Source of the DNA: Persicaria tinctoria
Taxonomy: Eukaryota > Streptophyta > Magnoliopsida > Caryophyllales > Polygonaceae
DNA length: 64,000 nucleotides
Assembly: GCA_037127255.1 (NCBI GenBank)
Contig: JBANSL010000001.1
Span: forward strand, 35,269,001-35,333,000
Direction of reading: 5' to 3'
A program made the position numbers and the translations under genes. Of the stretch, positions 13,388 to 23,600 are shown piece by piece (the first letter of the stretch is position 1; every line of letters starts with the position of its first letter). The notes under the pieces were generated by a model that saw only the letters and a list, made by a program, of their open reading frames with translations, did no database searches and had not been told where the DNA came from.

Positions 13388-13455
13388 TAAACCCTAATTT
13401 TTTTTTTTTTTTTGGTGCGCCTCCTGCACTCATCTTCTCAACTCTTCTCTTCACC

Positions 13456-16400
13456 ATGTCTACTGATTCAACCTCCAGCACTTCAAACAACAACACCAAC
13501 ACCACCCTACTAGCCAATCTGTCTGGCACCGCCACTGTGTCCTTTCCTCCCATCTCCATCAAGCTTGATCGCAACAACTATTATCTATGGCGCGGTATTG
13601 TCTTCAGCACTCTTGAGGCTTTCGATCTTGAAAGCTTTGTGCTGAATGATCCACTCACGATGCCACCTGAGCTTTCTGCTTCCCCCACTGATGCTGAATC
13701 CACTGCTCACGCAACTGCTGTCACGGCCTACACAGCCTGGAAGAAGAAGGATAGATTAGTTCTAGTCTGGCTTCGCTCGACGATGTCCGACAAGGTCCTT
13801 CCTTATGTTGCTCGATCTGCCACTTCCAATGCTGCTTGGAAGGCGATTGATTTTCACTTTCAATCCACTACTCGTGCTCGTACTATGCAGTTGAAGAGTC
13901 AACTTCAAATGCTTCCCAAAGGTGCCCTGTCAATGCAAGATTACATCGACAAGAAGAGGGCGATCGCTGATTCTCTCGGTGAATGTCTCACCCCTGTCTC
14001 CGATGAAGATCTCACTGCGTGTATTCTTCAGGGTCTTGATGCCACTTATTCACCCTTTATTACTGCTGTCCATATGCGTGTTCAGCCTCTGTCTATTGAT
14101 GAACTCACGGGCCTCTTACTTCAAGACGAAGAGCGTCGCGAGGAGCATCATCGTCAAGCCTTGGCGTCTGTTGGCTCCCCTGTTAGTCCACCCTCTCCTC
14201 CCTCCTCTGTGTCATCACCAACAGCAGATGCTCAAGCAAATTATGGTCAACGCGCACCCAATCAGTCCTCCACTCGTGGTCGGGGCAGTCAAGGTCGTGG
14301 TCGCGGTCGTGGCCGTTCCGATCACTCTGGGAATCAGCAACCCTCCTACGGTTCAAATCGACCACAATGTCAGATTTGTGATCGAATGGGTCATCGCGCT
14401 CGCGACTGCTATAATCGTCATGATGAATCTGTTTTCCCTTCTCGACATCAGCAACAACAGCAGCCTCAGAAGACAGCAAACACGGTCTATACATCTTCTC
14501 CGTCATCTATTCCTGATCCCAATTGGTACATTGACTCCGGTGCTTCCCATCACATTACCTCCGACATGCGCAATCTGAATATCAAGTCCGACTACACCGG
14601 TGATGATAGTCTGGCTATGGGTGATGGTAATCAAATTCCTATCTCTCACACTGGTCATTCTACTTTTTCAACTTCTTCTCGCAACTTCTATCTCAAAGAT
14701 GTCTTAGTTGCTCCTACTATTACCAAGAACTTGCTCAGCGCTTCTGGCTTTACTCGGGATAATTCTGTTGTCATTGAATTGCATCCTCACTTTTGCCTTG
14801 TCAAGGATTTGCAGGGACAGGTTCTTCTGCAGGGAAACGTTAAAGATGGTCTGTATCACCTTCCGCTGCCCACACGTCTCTGTCCTACCGCCAACCTCAC
14901 CACTCCCCGTGTCTCCCTGGAGGTCTGGCATCGACGTTTAGGCCATCCCAACTCCTCTGTCTTACAGCATCTCCTTTCCAGTCTTCAATTACAAGTGTCC
15001 AATAAGCAGCTTTCTGCAGTGTGTGAGTCTTGCCAGCTCGGCAAAAGTTGTCGTCTTCCTATTAGTCATACTCATATTCCTAGTAGTTCACCATTTGATT
15101 TAATTTATTCTGATGTTTGGGGACCTTCTTCAATTCCTTCAATCAATGGCAATCGTTACTTTGTGATTTTCGTTGATGATCATTCAAAGTTTGTATGGAT
15201 TTATTTTCTTACTCACAAGTCTCAAGTTGCACCCATATTTCAAGCCTTTTACGCTATGGTCCAAACACAGTTTCACAAGGGAATTAAGCAACTCCAATCA
15301 GATGGAGGAGGAGAATATGTTGCTCTTACTTCCTTCCTTCAATCAAAAGGCATAATCCACCGTATGTCTTGCCCTTATACTCCGTCACAGAATGGCGCAG
15401 CTGAGCGTCGTCACCGAATCATTCAAGAAAAGGGTCTGTCTCTCCTCGCACATTCGGAGGCCCCATTTCAGTTTTGGGAGCAAGCCTTCCACTCTGCTGT
15501 CTATCTCTCCAATCGCACTCCCACCCCATCCCTTCGTCATAAGTCTCCATTTGAGGTCCTATACAACAAGCACCCCAATTATGATTCTCTTCGGGTATTT
15601 GGTTGTTTATGTTACCCATATTTGCGCCCTTATATTTCCACAAAACTCAACTATCGATCCCTCCCCTGTGTTTTCATTGGTTATAGTTCCAAATATAAGG
15701 GTTATGCATGTCACCATATCCCCACCTCTCGCACATATTACTCTCCTCATGTGGTCTTTGATGAACATACATTCCCTTTTCAGCAACCAACCTCTGTGCC
15801 CTGTCCTCGTCCCCCTATTCAGTCACCTCCAGTCCCTTGCACCCTTCTTCAAACTGCCATATCGTCTGAATCACAGCCTCAAATCCCACCATCACCATCT
15901 TTAGCGCCACCTGTGGAAGAGCATGTTCAGGCACCTTCTCCGCCACAGCAGCAACATACGATCTTTCGCCCAGCTGCTGACTCTCGTCATACAATGACCA
16001 CTCGGGCTCAAACAGGAAAGCTCAAACCTCGGACCTTTCAGGCGTCCAAGCACTCTGATTCTGCTACTGACTATACTCTTGTTGAACCTACCACCTTCAG
16101 ACAAGCAGTCAAGGTTCCATCATGGTGCTCGGCTATGCAAGCCGAATATGATGCTCTATTACGCAACAAGACGTGGCGCCTAGTTCCTCGTCCATCTGCT
16201 GGCAATATAGTCGGTTGCAAATGGGTTTATCGTATCAAACGCTTGGCTGATGGGTCACTGGCTCGCTACAAGGCTCGACTCGTGGCCAAAGGGTTTGATC
16301 AAACTGAAGGAGTGGACTTCTTTGATACATTCAGTCCTGTTGTGAAACCAACAACCATTCGTCTGGTGTTGTCTATTGCTCTCAGCCATCATTGGACTAT

Positions 16401-17634
16401 TCGGCAGCTTGACATCAACAATGCCTTCTTAAATGGGGATCTCCAAGAGACCGTCTTTATGGAACAACCACCAGGATTCATTGACCCTCGCTTTCCTACC
16501 CATGTTTGTCGCCTTCAGAAAGCTCTCTATGGTCTCAAGCAAGCTCCCCGTGCTTGGTTTAATAAGCTTCGGTTCTATCTGCACAGTCAAGGGTTTCGTT
16601 CATGCTATTCCGACACCTCCCTGTTTGTTCGGTCTCATGCCTCTCACTACACATATGTTCTGGTGTATGTCGATGACCTCATTGTCACAGGATCTGATGC
16701 TACATTTCTCCAGTCTTTTATTTCTGCAATGAACACCACTTTCTCGTTGAAAGACCTTGGTCCTCTTCACTACTTCCTTGGTGTCGAAGTATTCATGGAT
16801 AGAGGAGTCTTGCATCTGTCTCAGCAGAAGTACATTACAGATCTTCTCTCTCGCGCTCATATGTTAGAGGCCAAGCCTATCTCCACTCCGGCAGATGCTA
16901 GTCACAACAACTTTCGTTGTTTGGATCCCTTTCCTAATCCAACTTTGTATCGTCAGATTGTGGGTAGCCTCCAATATGCCACCATCACTCGTCCAGAAAT
17001 TAGCTTTGCGGTCAATCGCGCCTGTCAATGTATGCACAGCCCCACTGAATCTGCGTGGTCTGGTGTCAAACGCATTCTGCGATTCCTCAAAGGTACTTTA
17101 GACCACGGCATCCTCCTTCATGCCTCCACTGACACGCATCTTGCTGCCTACTCAGACTCCAGCTGGGCCTCCGATCCAAATGACTTCCGTTCCCAACATG
17201 GGTTCGCTGTGTATTATGGTGGTAATTTGATCAGTTGGTCATCCAAAAAGCAACGTGTTGTTGCTCGTTCAAGTACGGAAGCGGAGTTCCGGGCTGTTGC
17301 GTTTACCACTGCTGAGGTTGTCTGGCTACAGCAGCTCCTTCGGGAGCTTGGCAAACCGACTCCTCATACTCCGGTGTTGTTCTGTGACAATCTGTCTGCC
17401 ACTTTTATGACCCGTAATCCCGTTATCACGTCTCGCTCAAAGCATATTCACTTGGATTACTACTTTGTCAGGGAAAAGGTGGACGCTCAGGAACTTGAGG
17501 TTCGTCATATCTCCACCGTTGATCAACCAGCCGATATCTTCACCAAAGCTCTTGGCTCTACTCGGTTTCGGTTTCTTCGTGACAAGCTGCATGTGCGTCC
17601 TCGCCCATTGGCTTGCGGGGGCGTAAACGGATAG
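13456..17634 (+). CDS. Copia gag-pol polyprotein, 1392 aa, intact
   Basis: A single open frame from ATG 13456 to TAG 17632-17634, with the last 11 bases inside the 3' LTR. Gag (UBN2-like, residues about 35-230) leads to an Arg/Gly-rich stretch and the zinc knuckle [14 protein letters not shown] (about 304-317). The protease site is [10 protein letters not shown] (about 356-365). The pre-integrase WHRRLGHPN precedes the integrase core, with D553 (YSDVWG), D616 (QSDGGGEY) and E650 (GAAERRH), an observed DD33E spacing. Reverse transcriptase carries YVDDLIV (about 1070), and RNase H has [17 protein letters not shown] and FCDNLSA. All catalytic motifs are present. Gag and pol share one frame, as is usual in plant copia. 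Codon use is more GC-rich than the flanks. Lineage is undetermined; Ale/Retrofit-like is a guess. Confidence 0.97.
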   Translation: MSTDSTSSTSNNNTNTTLLANLSGTATVSFPPISIKLDRNNYYLWRGIVFSTLEAFDLESFVLNDPLTMPPELSASPTDAESTAHATAVTAYTAWKKKDRLVLVWLRSTMSDKVLPYVARSATSNAAWKAIDFHFQSTTRARTMQLKSQLQMLPKGALSMQDYIDKKRAIADSLGECLTPVSDEDLTACILQGLDATYSPFITAVHMRVQPLSIDELTGLLLQDEERREEHHRQALASVGSPVSPPSPPSSVSSPTADAQANYGQRAPNQSSTRGRGSQGRGRGRGRSDHSGNQQPSYGSNRPQCQICDRMGHRARDCYNRHDESVFPSRHQQQQQPQKTANTVYTSSPSSIPDPNWYIDSGASHHITSDMRNLNIKSDYTGDDSLAMGDGNQIPISHTGHSTFSTSSRNFYLKDVLVAPTITKNLLSASGFTRDNSVVIELHPHFCLVKDLQGQVLLQGNVKDGLYHLPLPTRLCPTANLTTPRVSLEVWHRRLGHPNSSVLQHLLSSLQLQVSNKQLSAVCESCQLGKSCRLPISHTHIPSSSPFDLIYSDVWGPSSIPSINGNRYFVIFVDDHSKFVWIYFLTHKSQVAPIFQAFYAMVQTQFHKGIKQLQSDGGGEYVALTSFLQSKGIIHRMSCPYTPSQNGAAERRHRIIQEKGLSLLAHSEAPFQFWEQAFHSAVYLSNRTPTPSLRHKSPFEVLYNKHPNYDSLRVFGCLCYPYLRPYISTKLNYRSLPCVFIGYSSKYKGYACHHIPTSRTYYSPHVVFDEHTFPFQQPTSVPCPRPPIQSPPVPCTLLQTAISSESQPQIPPSPSLAPPVEEHVQAPSPPQQQHTIFRPAADSRHTMTTRAQTGKLKPRTFQASKHSDSATDYTLVEPTTFRQAVKVPSWCSAMQAEYDALLRNKTWRLVPRPSAGNIVGCKWVYRIKRLADGSLARYKARLVAKGFDQTEGVDFFDTFSPVVKPTTIRLVLSIALSHHWTIRQLDINNAFLNGDLQETVFMEQPPGFIDPRFPTHVCRLQKALYGLKQAPRAWFNKLRFYLHSQGFRSCYSDTSLFVRSHASHYTYVLVYVDDLIVTGSDATFLQSFISAMNTTFSLKDLGPLHYFLGVEVFMDRGVLHLSQQKYITDLLSRAHMLEAKPISTPADASHNNFRCLDPFPNPTLYRQIVGSLQYATITRPEISFAVNRACQCMHSPTESAWSGVKRILRFLKGTLDHGILLHASTDTHLAAYSDSSWASDPNDFRSQHGFAVYYGGNLISWSSKKQRVVARSSTEAEFRAVAFTTAEVVWLQQLLRELGKPTPHTPVLFCDNLSATFMTRNPVITSRSKHIHLDYYFVREKVDAQELEVRHISTVDQPADIFTKALGSTRFRFLRDKLHVRPRPLACGGVNG
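17609..17623 (+). other. Copia polypurine tract
   Basis: The G-rich run GCTTGCGGGGGCG lies immediately before the 3' LTR, where plus-strand DNA synthesis would be primed. It lies inside the coding frame. Confidence 0.75.
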
Positions 17635-17779
17635 ATTCTAGAATTCATATAATTCTATCTTTAAGCTATTGATAGATTTGTCTAAGTTTAGATAGACTTA
17701 TCTTTATTCTGTAGTTGTCTATAAATTGTATCGTATTGTTCATAATAAGATTCATTCAGTTTCATTCTCAAATCCTATA
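17624..17779 (+). repeat. Copia 3' LTR (156 bp)
   Basis: Reads identical to the 5' LTR and is followed directly by the duplicated target GAAAG. Confidence 0.95.
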
Positions 17780-17784
17780 GAAAG

Positions 17785-18499
17785 AAATTACCTTTCACAG
17801 ATGTCGATTCTACTTGAAAGGTGCTGAAGCAAAGAACCGTTCTTGCTCGGACGTACAATATGCAGATTTTACAATTCCAGAACAAAACTCAATACTTTCT
17901 CAAACCTGGTGTGGAAAAGGGAATTCAAAGAGTGAGGGGAGAGCAGAGAAACTTCAATTTTGCGAATAAGCTTCAATCGAAGCAAAGAACCACTGCTAAC
18001 CAGAGATGAGGAAGAAAGACCACTTACCACGCCCAGGAACTGCCCGATTGTCGACTGGAAGAAGATGAAAGAGAGTTGGGGTAAGAGGCCGTAAACTTCG
18101 ATTGTGTGAAGAAGCCTTCAATCAACGCCTAGGAACTGCCCGATCGTTGACTGGAAGAGAGCTAGGGCCCGTACTCTTCCTCTGCGCGCGCGAGTTGAGA
18201 AGAAGCTTAATTCTGTTTTTTTTTTTCTTTTTATTTAATTCCATCGATATCTTTTAATCTTAGATTTAATTAATATTAATTTTTTATATATATGAATTTA
18301 ATTCCATCGATATATCTATCACAAGATAGATAGATATCTTGGGATAAATCTTTATTTTTGGAAATATTAATATTCTTAGGTTAGTTGAATAATAATGTTA
18401 ATCAAATAAAATATTACATATAATAATAATAATAATTATTATTATTATTAATAGTTTCTTTATATATAGCATAAATATTATATACATATAATCTATCTA
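17785..18499. other. CACTA non-coding sequence right of the copia
   Basis: Contains a phrase with GGAACTGCCCGAT repeated near 18040 and 18130, each followed by GACTGGAAGA. An AT-rich part with (AAT)n follows at about 18420-18450. No coding region was recognised. By position it may be the far 5' leader or promoter of the TNP2 gene. Confidence 0.45.
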
Positions 18500-19620
18500 C
18501 AAGATATGCATTAGACAACGGTGATATGAATTTTTTTTTTATAAGTCTTTTGTATATACAACAATAGTTTTTTAAATATCCATTGTATTTTCAACTTATT
18601 AAATGTCATTTTATTCAGCCTTAGGCAACGGGTTTAATAACCGTTTTCTATTAGACGTCTTCTATACATATCACAACAGTTATTAAAATAAATGTTGTAT
18701 TTTGAACTTGCTAAAACCCGATTTTATTCAGCCTTAGACAACGATTTCAATAACCGTTTTCTTTGTAACGTCTTCTATATATATAACAATGGTTATTTAG
18801 ATATTCGTTGTCTTTATAACCTAATAGACAACGATTTTAATAGGCCTTATACAACGGTTATATGAACCGTTTTCTTTGAGGAGTCTTCTGTACATATAAC
18901 AACGGTTCTTTAAATATCCGTTGTCTTTTCAACTTACTAAATATATGTCAATTTTATTTAGCCTTAGACACTGATTTTAATAACCGTTTTCTTTGAGATG
19001 TCTTCTATACATATGACAGCGGTTATTAAAATAACTATTGTCTTTTACACTTTCGAAAAGCCGATTTTATTCAGCCATAGACGACGGTTTCAATACCCGT
19101 TTTCTTTGTAACGTCTTCTATATATATAACAATGGTTTTTAAAATATTCATTGTCTTTATAACCTAATAGACAACGATTTTAATAGGCTTTATACAACGG
19201 TCATATGAACCGTTTTCTTTGAGGAGTCTTCTGTACATGTAACAACGGTTCGTTAAATATCCATTGTCTTTTCAACTTACTAAATGCCAATTTTATTCAA
19301 CAATAGACAATGGTTTTATTAACCGTTTTCTTTGAGATGTCTTATATATAACAACGGTTTTTTAAATATTCGTTGTCTTTATAACTGAATAGACAACGAT
19401 TTTACTAGGTTTTACACAACAGTTTTATGAACCGTTGTCTTGGAGAAATCTTTTGTATATATTACAACGGCTTTTTAAATACCCATTGCCTTTATTAATA
19501 CAAGCACACACAAAGACGGGGTTAAATTTTATAACCCTTGTCCGTCCCAAAAATCTCTATTTTTTTTCAACATAGACAACATGTTTATAGAAACCGTTGT
19601 CTATGTGGCGTCTTATAATA
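18500..19620. repeat. CACTA right subterminal repeat array
   Basis: Paired ACAACGGTT and AACCGTTTTC/AACCGTTGTC motifs lie in both orientations. They sit in longer units of about 100-250 bp that recur (for example CTTATACAACGGT...AACCGTTTTCTTTGAG near 18845 and 19190). It mirrors the left array and marks the other CACTA end. Confidence 0.85.
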
Positions 19621-19636
19621 TACATTTTGTACTATT

Positions 19637-20091
19637 CGAAGCGTGGCTCATCGATTGCAAAATTGGTTTGATCTCAACTTGGTTTGCCTTGAGTTCATCA
19701 ATCTCTCGAGAGCTCGGTGATTCTAGTATTCACAAGTCCCCTCATTGTGCCTCCAAGTTGTCCGCTTGGTTGTGTAAGGTTGTAGAGGCGGGCTTTATAG
19801 TTGTTGGTATTTGGTTCCTACCCTCTAAGGAGGCATGGGTTCTTTATCTCACTTTATTTTAGTTCGAATCACCCAATCTATCGGTCTTTATTGTTTTTCT
19901 TGAATTGAGTTAGTCTTGTTCTTGTGTTCTTGCGTCGTTATTGGTCGATCTTGTCCAAGATCCTTGCTTTCTAGTTCGATTCTTGCTGCGTCCTTTGGTT
20001 CTTGTTTAGTCTTGAGTCTTTCTTGCTTCCGTTCTTTAGTTTCTTGTTTGATCGTTGAAGATCGGGCCATCATACGGCTTACCCTGTATCA
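19637..20091 (+). repeat. Gypsy-A LTR, second part
   Basis: It resumes after ATT with CGAAGCG...CTCATCGATTGC and includes CTCCAAGTTGTCCGCTTGG, shared with the copies at 32365-33141 and 54746-55541. It ends at GTATCA. Confidence 0.88.
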
Positions 20092-20370
20092 TAATGAGTA
20101 TAGCTGGTAAAATCAGACCCGACTCGAAAACCTGACCCGACTCATCCAAACCCGAACGAAACCCAAAAATCTGGAATCATCCGTAACCCAAACCCGAGAC
20201 CGAACCCCGACCCGACCCAAAACAGACCCAAACACATATAAACCCGACCTGACCCAAAACAGACCCAAACATAGATAAACCCGACCTGACCCAAACCCAA
20301 CCCGACTCTAAACCCGTCCCGACTCTCAACCCGACCTGACTTTCAACCCGACCCGACCCGACTTGAAATG

Positions 20371-21101
20371 GTTATTTAACATCAATATTTTCATGCTTGA
20401 ATGTTAAATGTTTTTTTTTATTTTAACACAAGTTTATGATTATACTTTTAACATATAAAACACCAATATTTTTTTAAAATTATTATCATATGAATAAGAA
20501 CCCAAGTAAAATCAATAGATAAGCAGATAAGTCAATGAGTCAAGTAAGTCAACTGATGAGTCAATGACAATGAGTGTATTCAACCGAGTCAAAATTACAT
20601 ATTCAAGTATTCAATCGAGTCAAAATCATTTATTTTAAGTAAATTACATATTTAAGATTCAACTAAGTCAAAATCAACCTAATTATCGAAACGGGTCAAA
20701 TATGATTCGACCGAAAATACAAATGAGACCAACCCCTCTCTTGACCCGAAACCCGAATGAGCCCGACCTGCTTTGACCTGAACACGAATGGAGATGACCC
20801 GATTTAACTCGATACCCGACCAATCTAAAATTCATTATGACCGAACCCGACCCGACCTGATGTGACCGTAGTCGCCCATGAGCTTGACTCTTTTTTCCTA
20901 TAAAGGTTTGTCTTCAGAGATGAACATCAACTTTCATTTTTTAAAACTCTTTGGCGACATCTCGGTATTTTGGCTCGTTTTGGGTGTTTAAAATTCCAAT
21001 TGAAGCCGATGAGCACTTGTTAGAAAGATATTTTAAGTGGCTACAACTTTATTGAAGGATGCAATCATCAATTGAGCTTGAAAGATGGCTGAAATTTAAG
21101 A
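20371..21101. other. Interior of the CCCGA element, left part
   Basis: AT-rich sequence with TCAACTGA/AGTCAA-type phrases, then a further CCCGA cluster. No gene seen. Confidence 0.4.
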
Positions 21102-21982
21102 TGTTTGCAATAGTCCGAAAATCTGGCAGCTTGTCGGAAATGCAATAAATGAAGACGGAATGCATTCAATAATGCCGGATTAAATGACGGGGCATTAGAG
21201 ATTTCCGAACTTCAATCTCTTTGATGGAAACCAAGACCGTTCGTTTCCCCATTATGGATGCCCATCTCTCCGTCATAGACCTCGGAAACCGTTTCATATT
21301 ATCCGTCATTAGTTTATCGATTTATTTTAATTTCTTTTATTTTTTCATAGCATCAATATTTTCCTATATAAAGGGATGTAAGAAATTAGTTTGAGACAAG
21401 TTGAATTTTGAGAAAAGTTAAGCCTTTTAGGTTCCAGTGATTCGGGTCAAGAATCTCGTTCTTAGGTAAGAGGTTGGGAAAAAAATCTTCGGTGAGAGGC
21501 TGAAGGAGATTCTTTAGTGAGAGACGATAGAATAAAAGGTTCGGAAACACTCGGAGTGCGAGGCCGAGAGCGATCTTGCATCACATATCCCTCAACCCAA
21601 TCCCCTACTTTACCACCATTCTAAGGCCTTCCACGTCCCCATCATCACCCTCAAATCACCCCCAAATCGTCACTCCAAAACAGCCCATCAATCCCTCTAA
21701 AATGAGCCCCATTCGGAATCATCTTTTCACATGTGACGTCTTAGTAAAATGTTGTTTTCTACTTCTTCTGACCTTCGATTGACGAGATCTTCCCCAATAC
21801 GCGACCACGACTTCAAGATCTACAAAAATAGTACTCACACACTCTCGGGAGGCAAGCGAACCAACTGGAATATGGCATTCTTTGTCGACTACGTTGCTGC
21901 TTTAGAAACTGTCCACAACTTCCCGACTTCTCGGAACTCTTGTCGTTGGTCCTTTTGCTCGAGCCCGGGTCCGAGTGCGTCA
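21102..21982 (+). repeat. 5' LTR of the small retroelement
   Basis: Starts TGTTTGCAATAGTCC and ends GTGCGTCA, directly before the primer site. Confidence 0.7.
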
Positions 21983-22164
21983 AGTGGTATTAGAGCAACG
22001 ACAAGGGTTCCTCATGTTTTTGGGGCAAAATGTTCAAGAAAACGAGTTCCATGCCTTTGTTTGAAGAGTACATCTGATGGGCTATTCGAGCCTATGATGA
22101 TGAGTATCTTCGTTGGAGTGACATGGATGGTGATACATATGATGTAGTTGGTTAGGATATCCAG

Positions 22165-22560
22165 ATGAGATATCGAAAGAAAAGGGCTCGAGAGGACGAG
22201 GCTCGGCGTAAAAAGAAGGTTGAACCACCTTGGCTAGATATTCGCAAGCTCGCGGAAGACTCAATGCAACAAGTAAAGGAAATTCAAAAAGTCGTAATCT
22301 CAGTGGGGTCTATGCTATCAAAGCCCACAACACCATCGCTTCCCTCTTCAACAAAGACATCCTCTACGGCCATGGATGTGACACTTGAGATCAAAGAAGG
22401 CAAGTCCAAGGATGTCCTGATTGAGATTGCGAAGGTCAACCCCGAGATTAAGAAAGATGAGAAAATCATCCAAGTTTTCAAAGTTGCGCTTTCCATGAGG
22501 GAGAAACAAATGTCAACCGACATGCCTATCTTTCTGAGTTCTATGTCGAGTAAGTGGTAG
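22165..22560 (+). pseudogene. Gag-like remnant in the small retroelement
   Basis: A 131-codon frame rich in Lys, Glu and Arg begins MRYRKKRAREDEARRKKK and fills most of the internal region, ending just before the purine tract. No zinc knuckle or enzyme motif is present. Its place between primer site and 3' LTR suggests a gag remnant, but the family is not recognised. Confidence 0.4.
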
Positions 22561-22562
22561 GA

Positions 22563-23484
22563 TCTTTGCAGCAGTCCAAAAATCTGGCAACTTGTCGAAA
22601 ATGCAATAAATGAAGACGGAATGCATTCAATAAAGTTGGATTAAATGATAGGGCTTTAAAGATTTCCAAACTTCCATCTCTTTGATGAAAATCAAGACCA
22701 TTCGTTTCCCCCATTATGTTTGCCCATCTCTCCATCATAAACCTCGGAAACTCTTTCGTATTATTCGTCATTAGTTTATCGATTTATTTTAAATATCTTT
22801 TATTTTTCATAGCATCAATATTTTCCTATATAAAGGGATGAAAGAACTTGTTTTTAGACAAATTGAATTTGAGAAAACTAAGCTTTGTGCTTCCTTCGTT
22901 TCGGGTTAAGAAACAAAATCTAACATGGTGAGATGCTGGATAAAACCTCCTGGTGAGATGCTAAGATAGATTCCCTAGTGAGAGACAATGGAATCAAAGG
23001 GTCGGAAACACTCGGAGTGCGAGGCCGAGAGTGCGGAAGATCAAGTGTTCGAGAGAGCTCGGAGTGCGAGGTCGAGAGCGATCTTGCATCACATATCCCT
23101 CAACCCCTATCCCCTACCTTATCATCAGGCCTTCCACAAATCCATCATCACCCTCAAATCAACCCCAAAATGTCACTCCAAAACAACCCTCAATCCCTCT
23201 CTAACGAGCCCCATTCAGAATCGTCTCTGCTCAGGCGACGTCTTGGTAAAACGATGTTTCCTGCTTCGTCTGACCTTCGATTGATGAGATATGCCCCATT
23301 ACGCGACCGCAAATTCAAGATCTACAAAACTAGTACTCACATGCTCCCAGAAGCCAAGCTAATCAACTAAAAATCGTCATTCTTTGTCGACTTATCTGCT
23401 TCTCCAAAAACTGTCCAAAACTTCCCAATTTCTCGGAACTCTCGTCGCTGGTCCTTTTGCTTGAGCCCGGGCCCGAGCATATCA
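22563..23484 (+). repeat. 3' LTR of the small retroelement
   Basis: Starts TCTTTGCAGCAGTCC and ends GCATATCA. It is a diverged copy of 21102-21982 with small insertions. Confidence 0.7.
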
Positions 23485-23600
23485 TGATCATTAACCAACC
23501 ATAAATTTTACTCGAACTGACCCGACCCGTCATTGACCTAACCTGAGCAAGCCGACCCGAACCCGACCCAAACGACCGAATTGCGAGCTCTACTGATGAG

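Larger units (their letters stand above)
13218..17779 (+). mobile_element. Intact Ty1/copia LTR retrotransposon, nested in CACTA
   Basis: Two 156-bp LTRs (13218-13373 and 17624-17779) read as identical. The 5-bp target duplication GAAAG flanks it exactly (13213-13217 and 17780-17784). A primer site TGGTATCTAGAGCC follows the left LTR and a G-rich polypurine tract precedes the right LTR. One uninterrupted gag-pol frame fills the interior. The termini are TA...TA instead of TG...CA. Identical LTRs plus an intact frame mean a very recent insertion; it may still be competent. Confidence 0.95.
1725..19633 (-). mobile_element. CACTA (En/Spm) DNA transposon with nested copia
   Basis: The left end starts CACTAGTACAAAAACG (1725-1740) and the right end is its degenerate inverse, TTTTGTACT, ending at 19633. 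The flanking 3-bp duplication is ATT (1722-1724 and 19634-19636), as expected for CACTA elements. Subterminal arrays of AACCGTTG-type motifs lie at both ends. The minus strand carries a TNP2-type transposase and a second gene ending in an Ulp1 protease domain, so transcription runs from the right end. Total length is about 17.9 kb, or about 13.3 kb without the nested copia and its duplicated target. Both genes are broken and the right terminus lacks AGTG, so it is probably immobile. Confidence 0.9.
21102..23484 (+). mobile_element. Small non-autonomous LTR retroelement
   Basis: Two long direct repeats (21102-21982 and 22563-23484) enclose only about 580 bp. TGGTATTAGAGC, an initiator-Met-type primer site, sits at 21985, just after the first repeat. 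AGTGGTAGGA, a purine tract, precedes the second. Each LTR contains the phrase TTTCCTATATAAAGGGATG, a TATA-like core. The LTRs have diverged considerably, so the insertion is old. The interior lacks protease, RT and integrase, so movement would need proteins from another element. No clear target duplication was found. Confidence 0.75.
20099..23592. mobile_element. hAT-like element with CCCGA subterminal arrays
   Basis: Ends TATAGCTGGTAAAATC (left) and TAGAGCTCGCAATTCG (right, reverse complement) match imperfectly. Both are followed inward by dense CCCGA/ACCCG repeats (20110-20370, 20700-20870 and 23515-23580). The flanking 8-mers ATAATGAG (20091-20098) and CTGATGAG (23593-23600) agree at 6 of 8 positions. 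No transposase was seen. A small LTR retroelement interrupts it. The pairing of these two ends is inferred; an end near 20895 is an alternative. Confidence 0.5.

Noticed and set aside
13922..16860. Additional frames within the copia on both strands
   Set aside because: All overlap the intact 1392-codon gag-pol and show no domain of their own.
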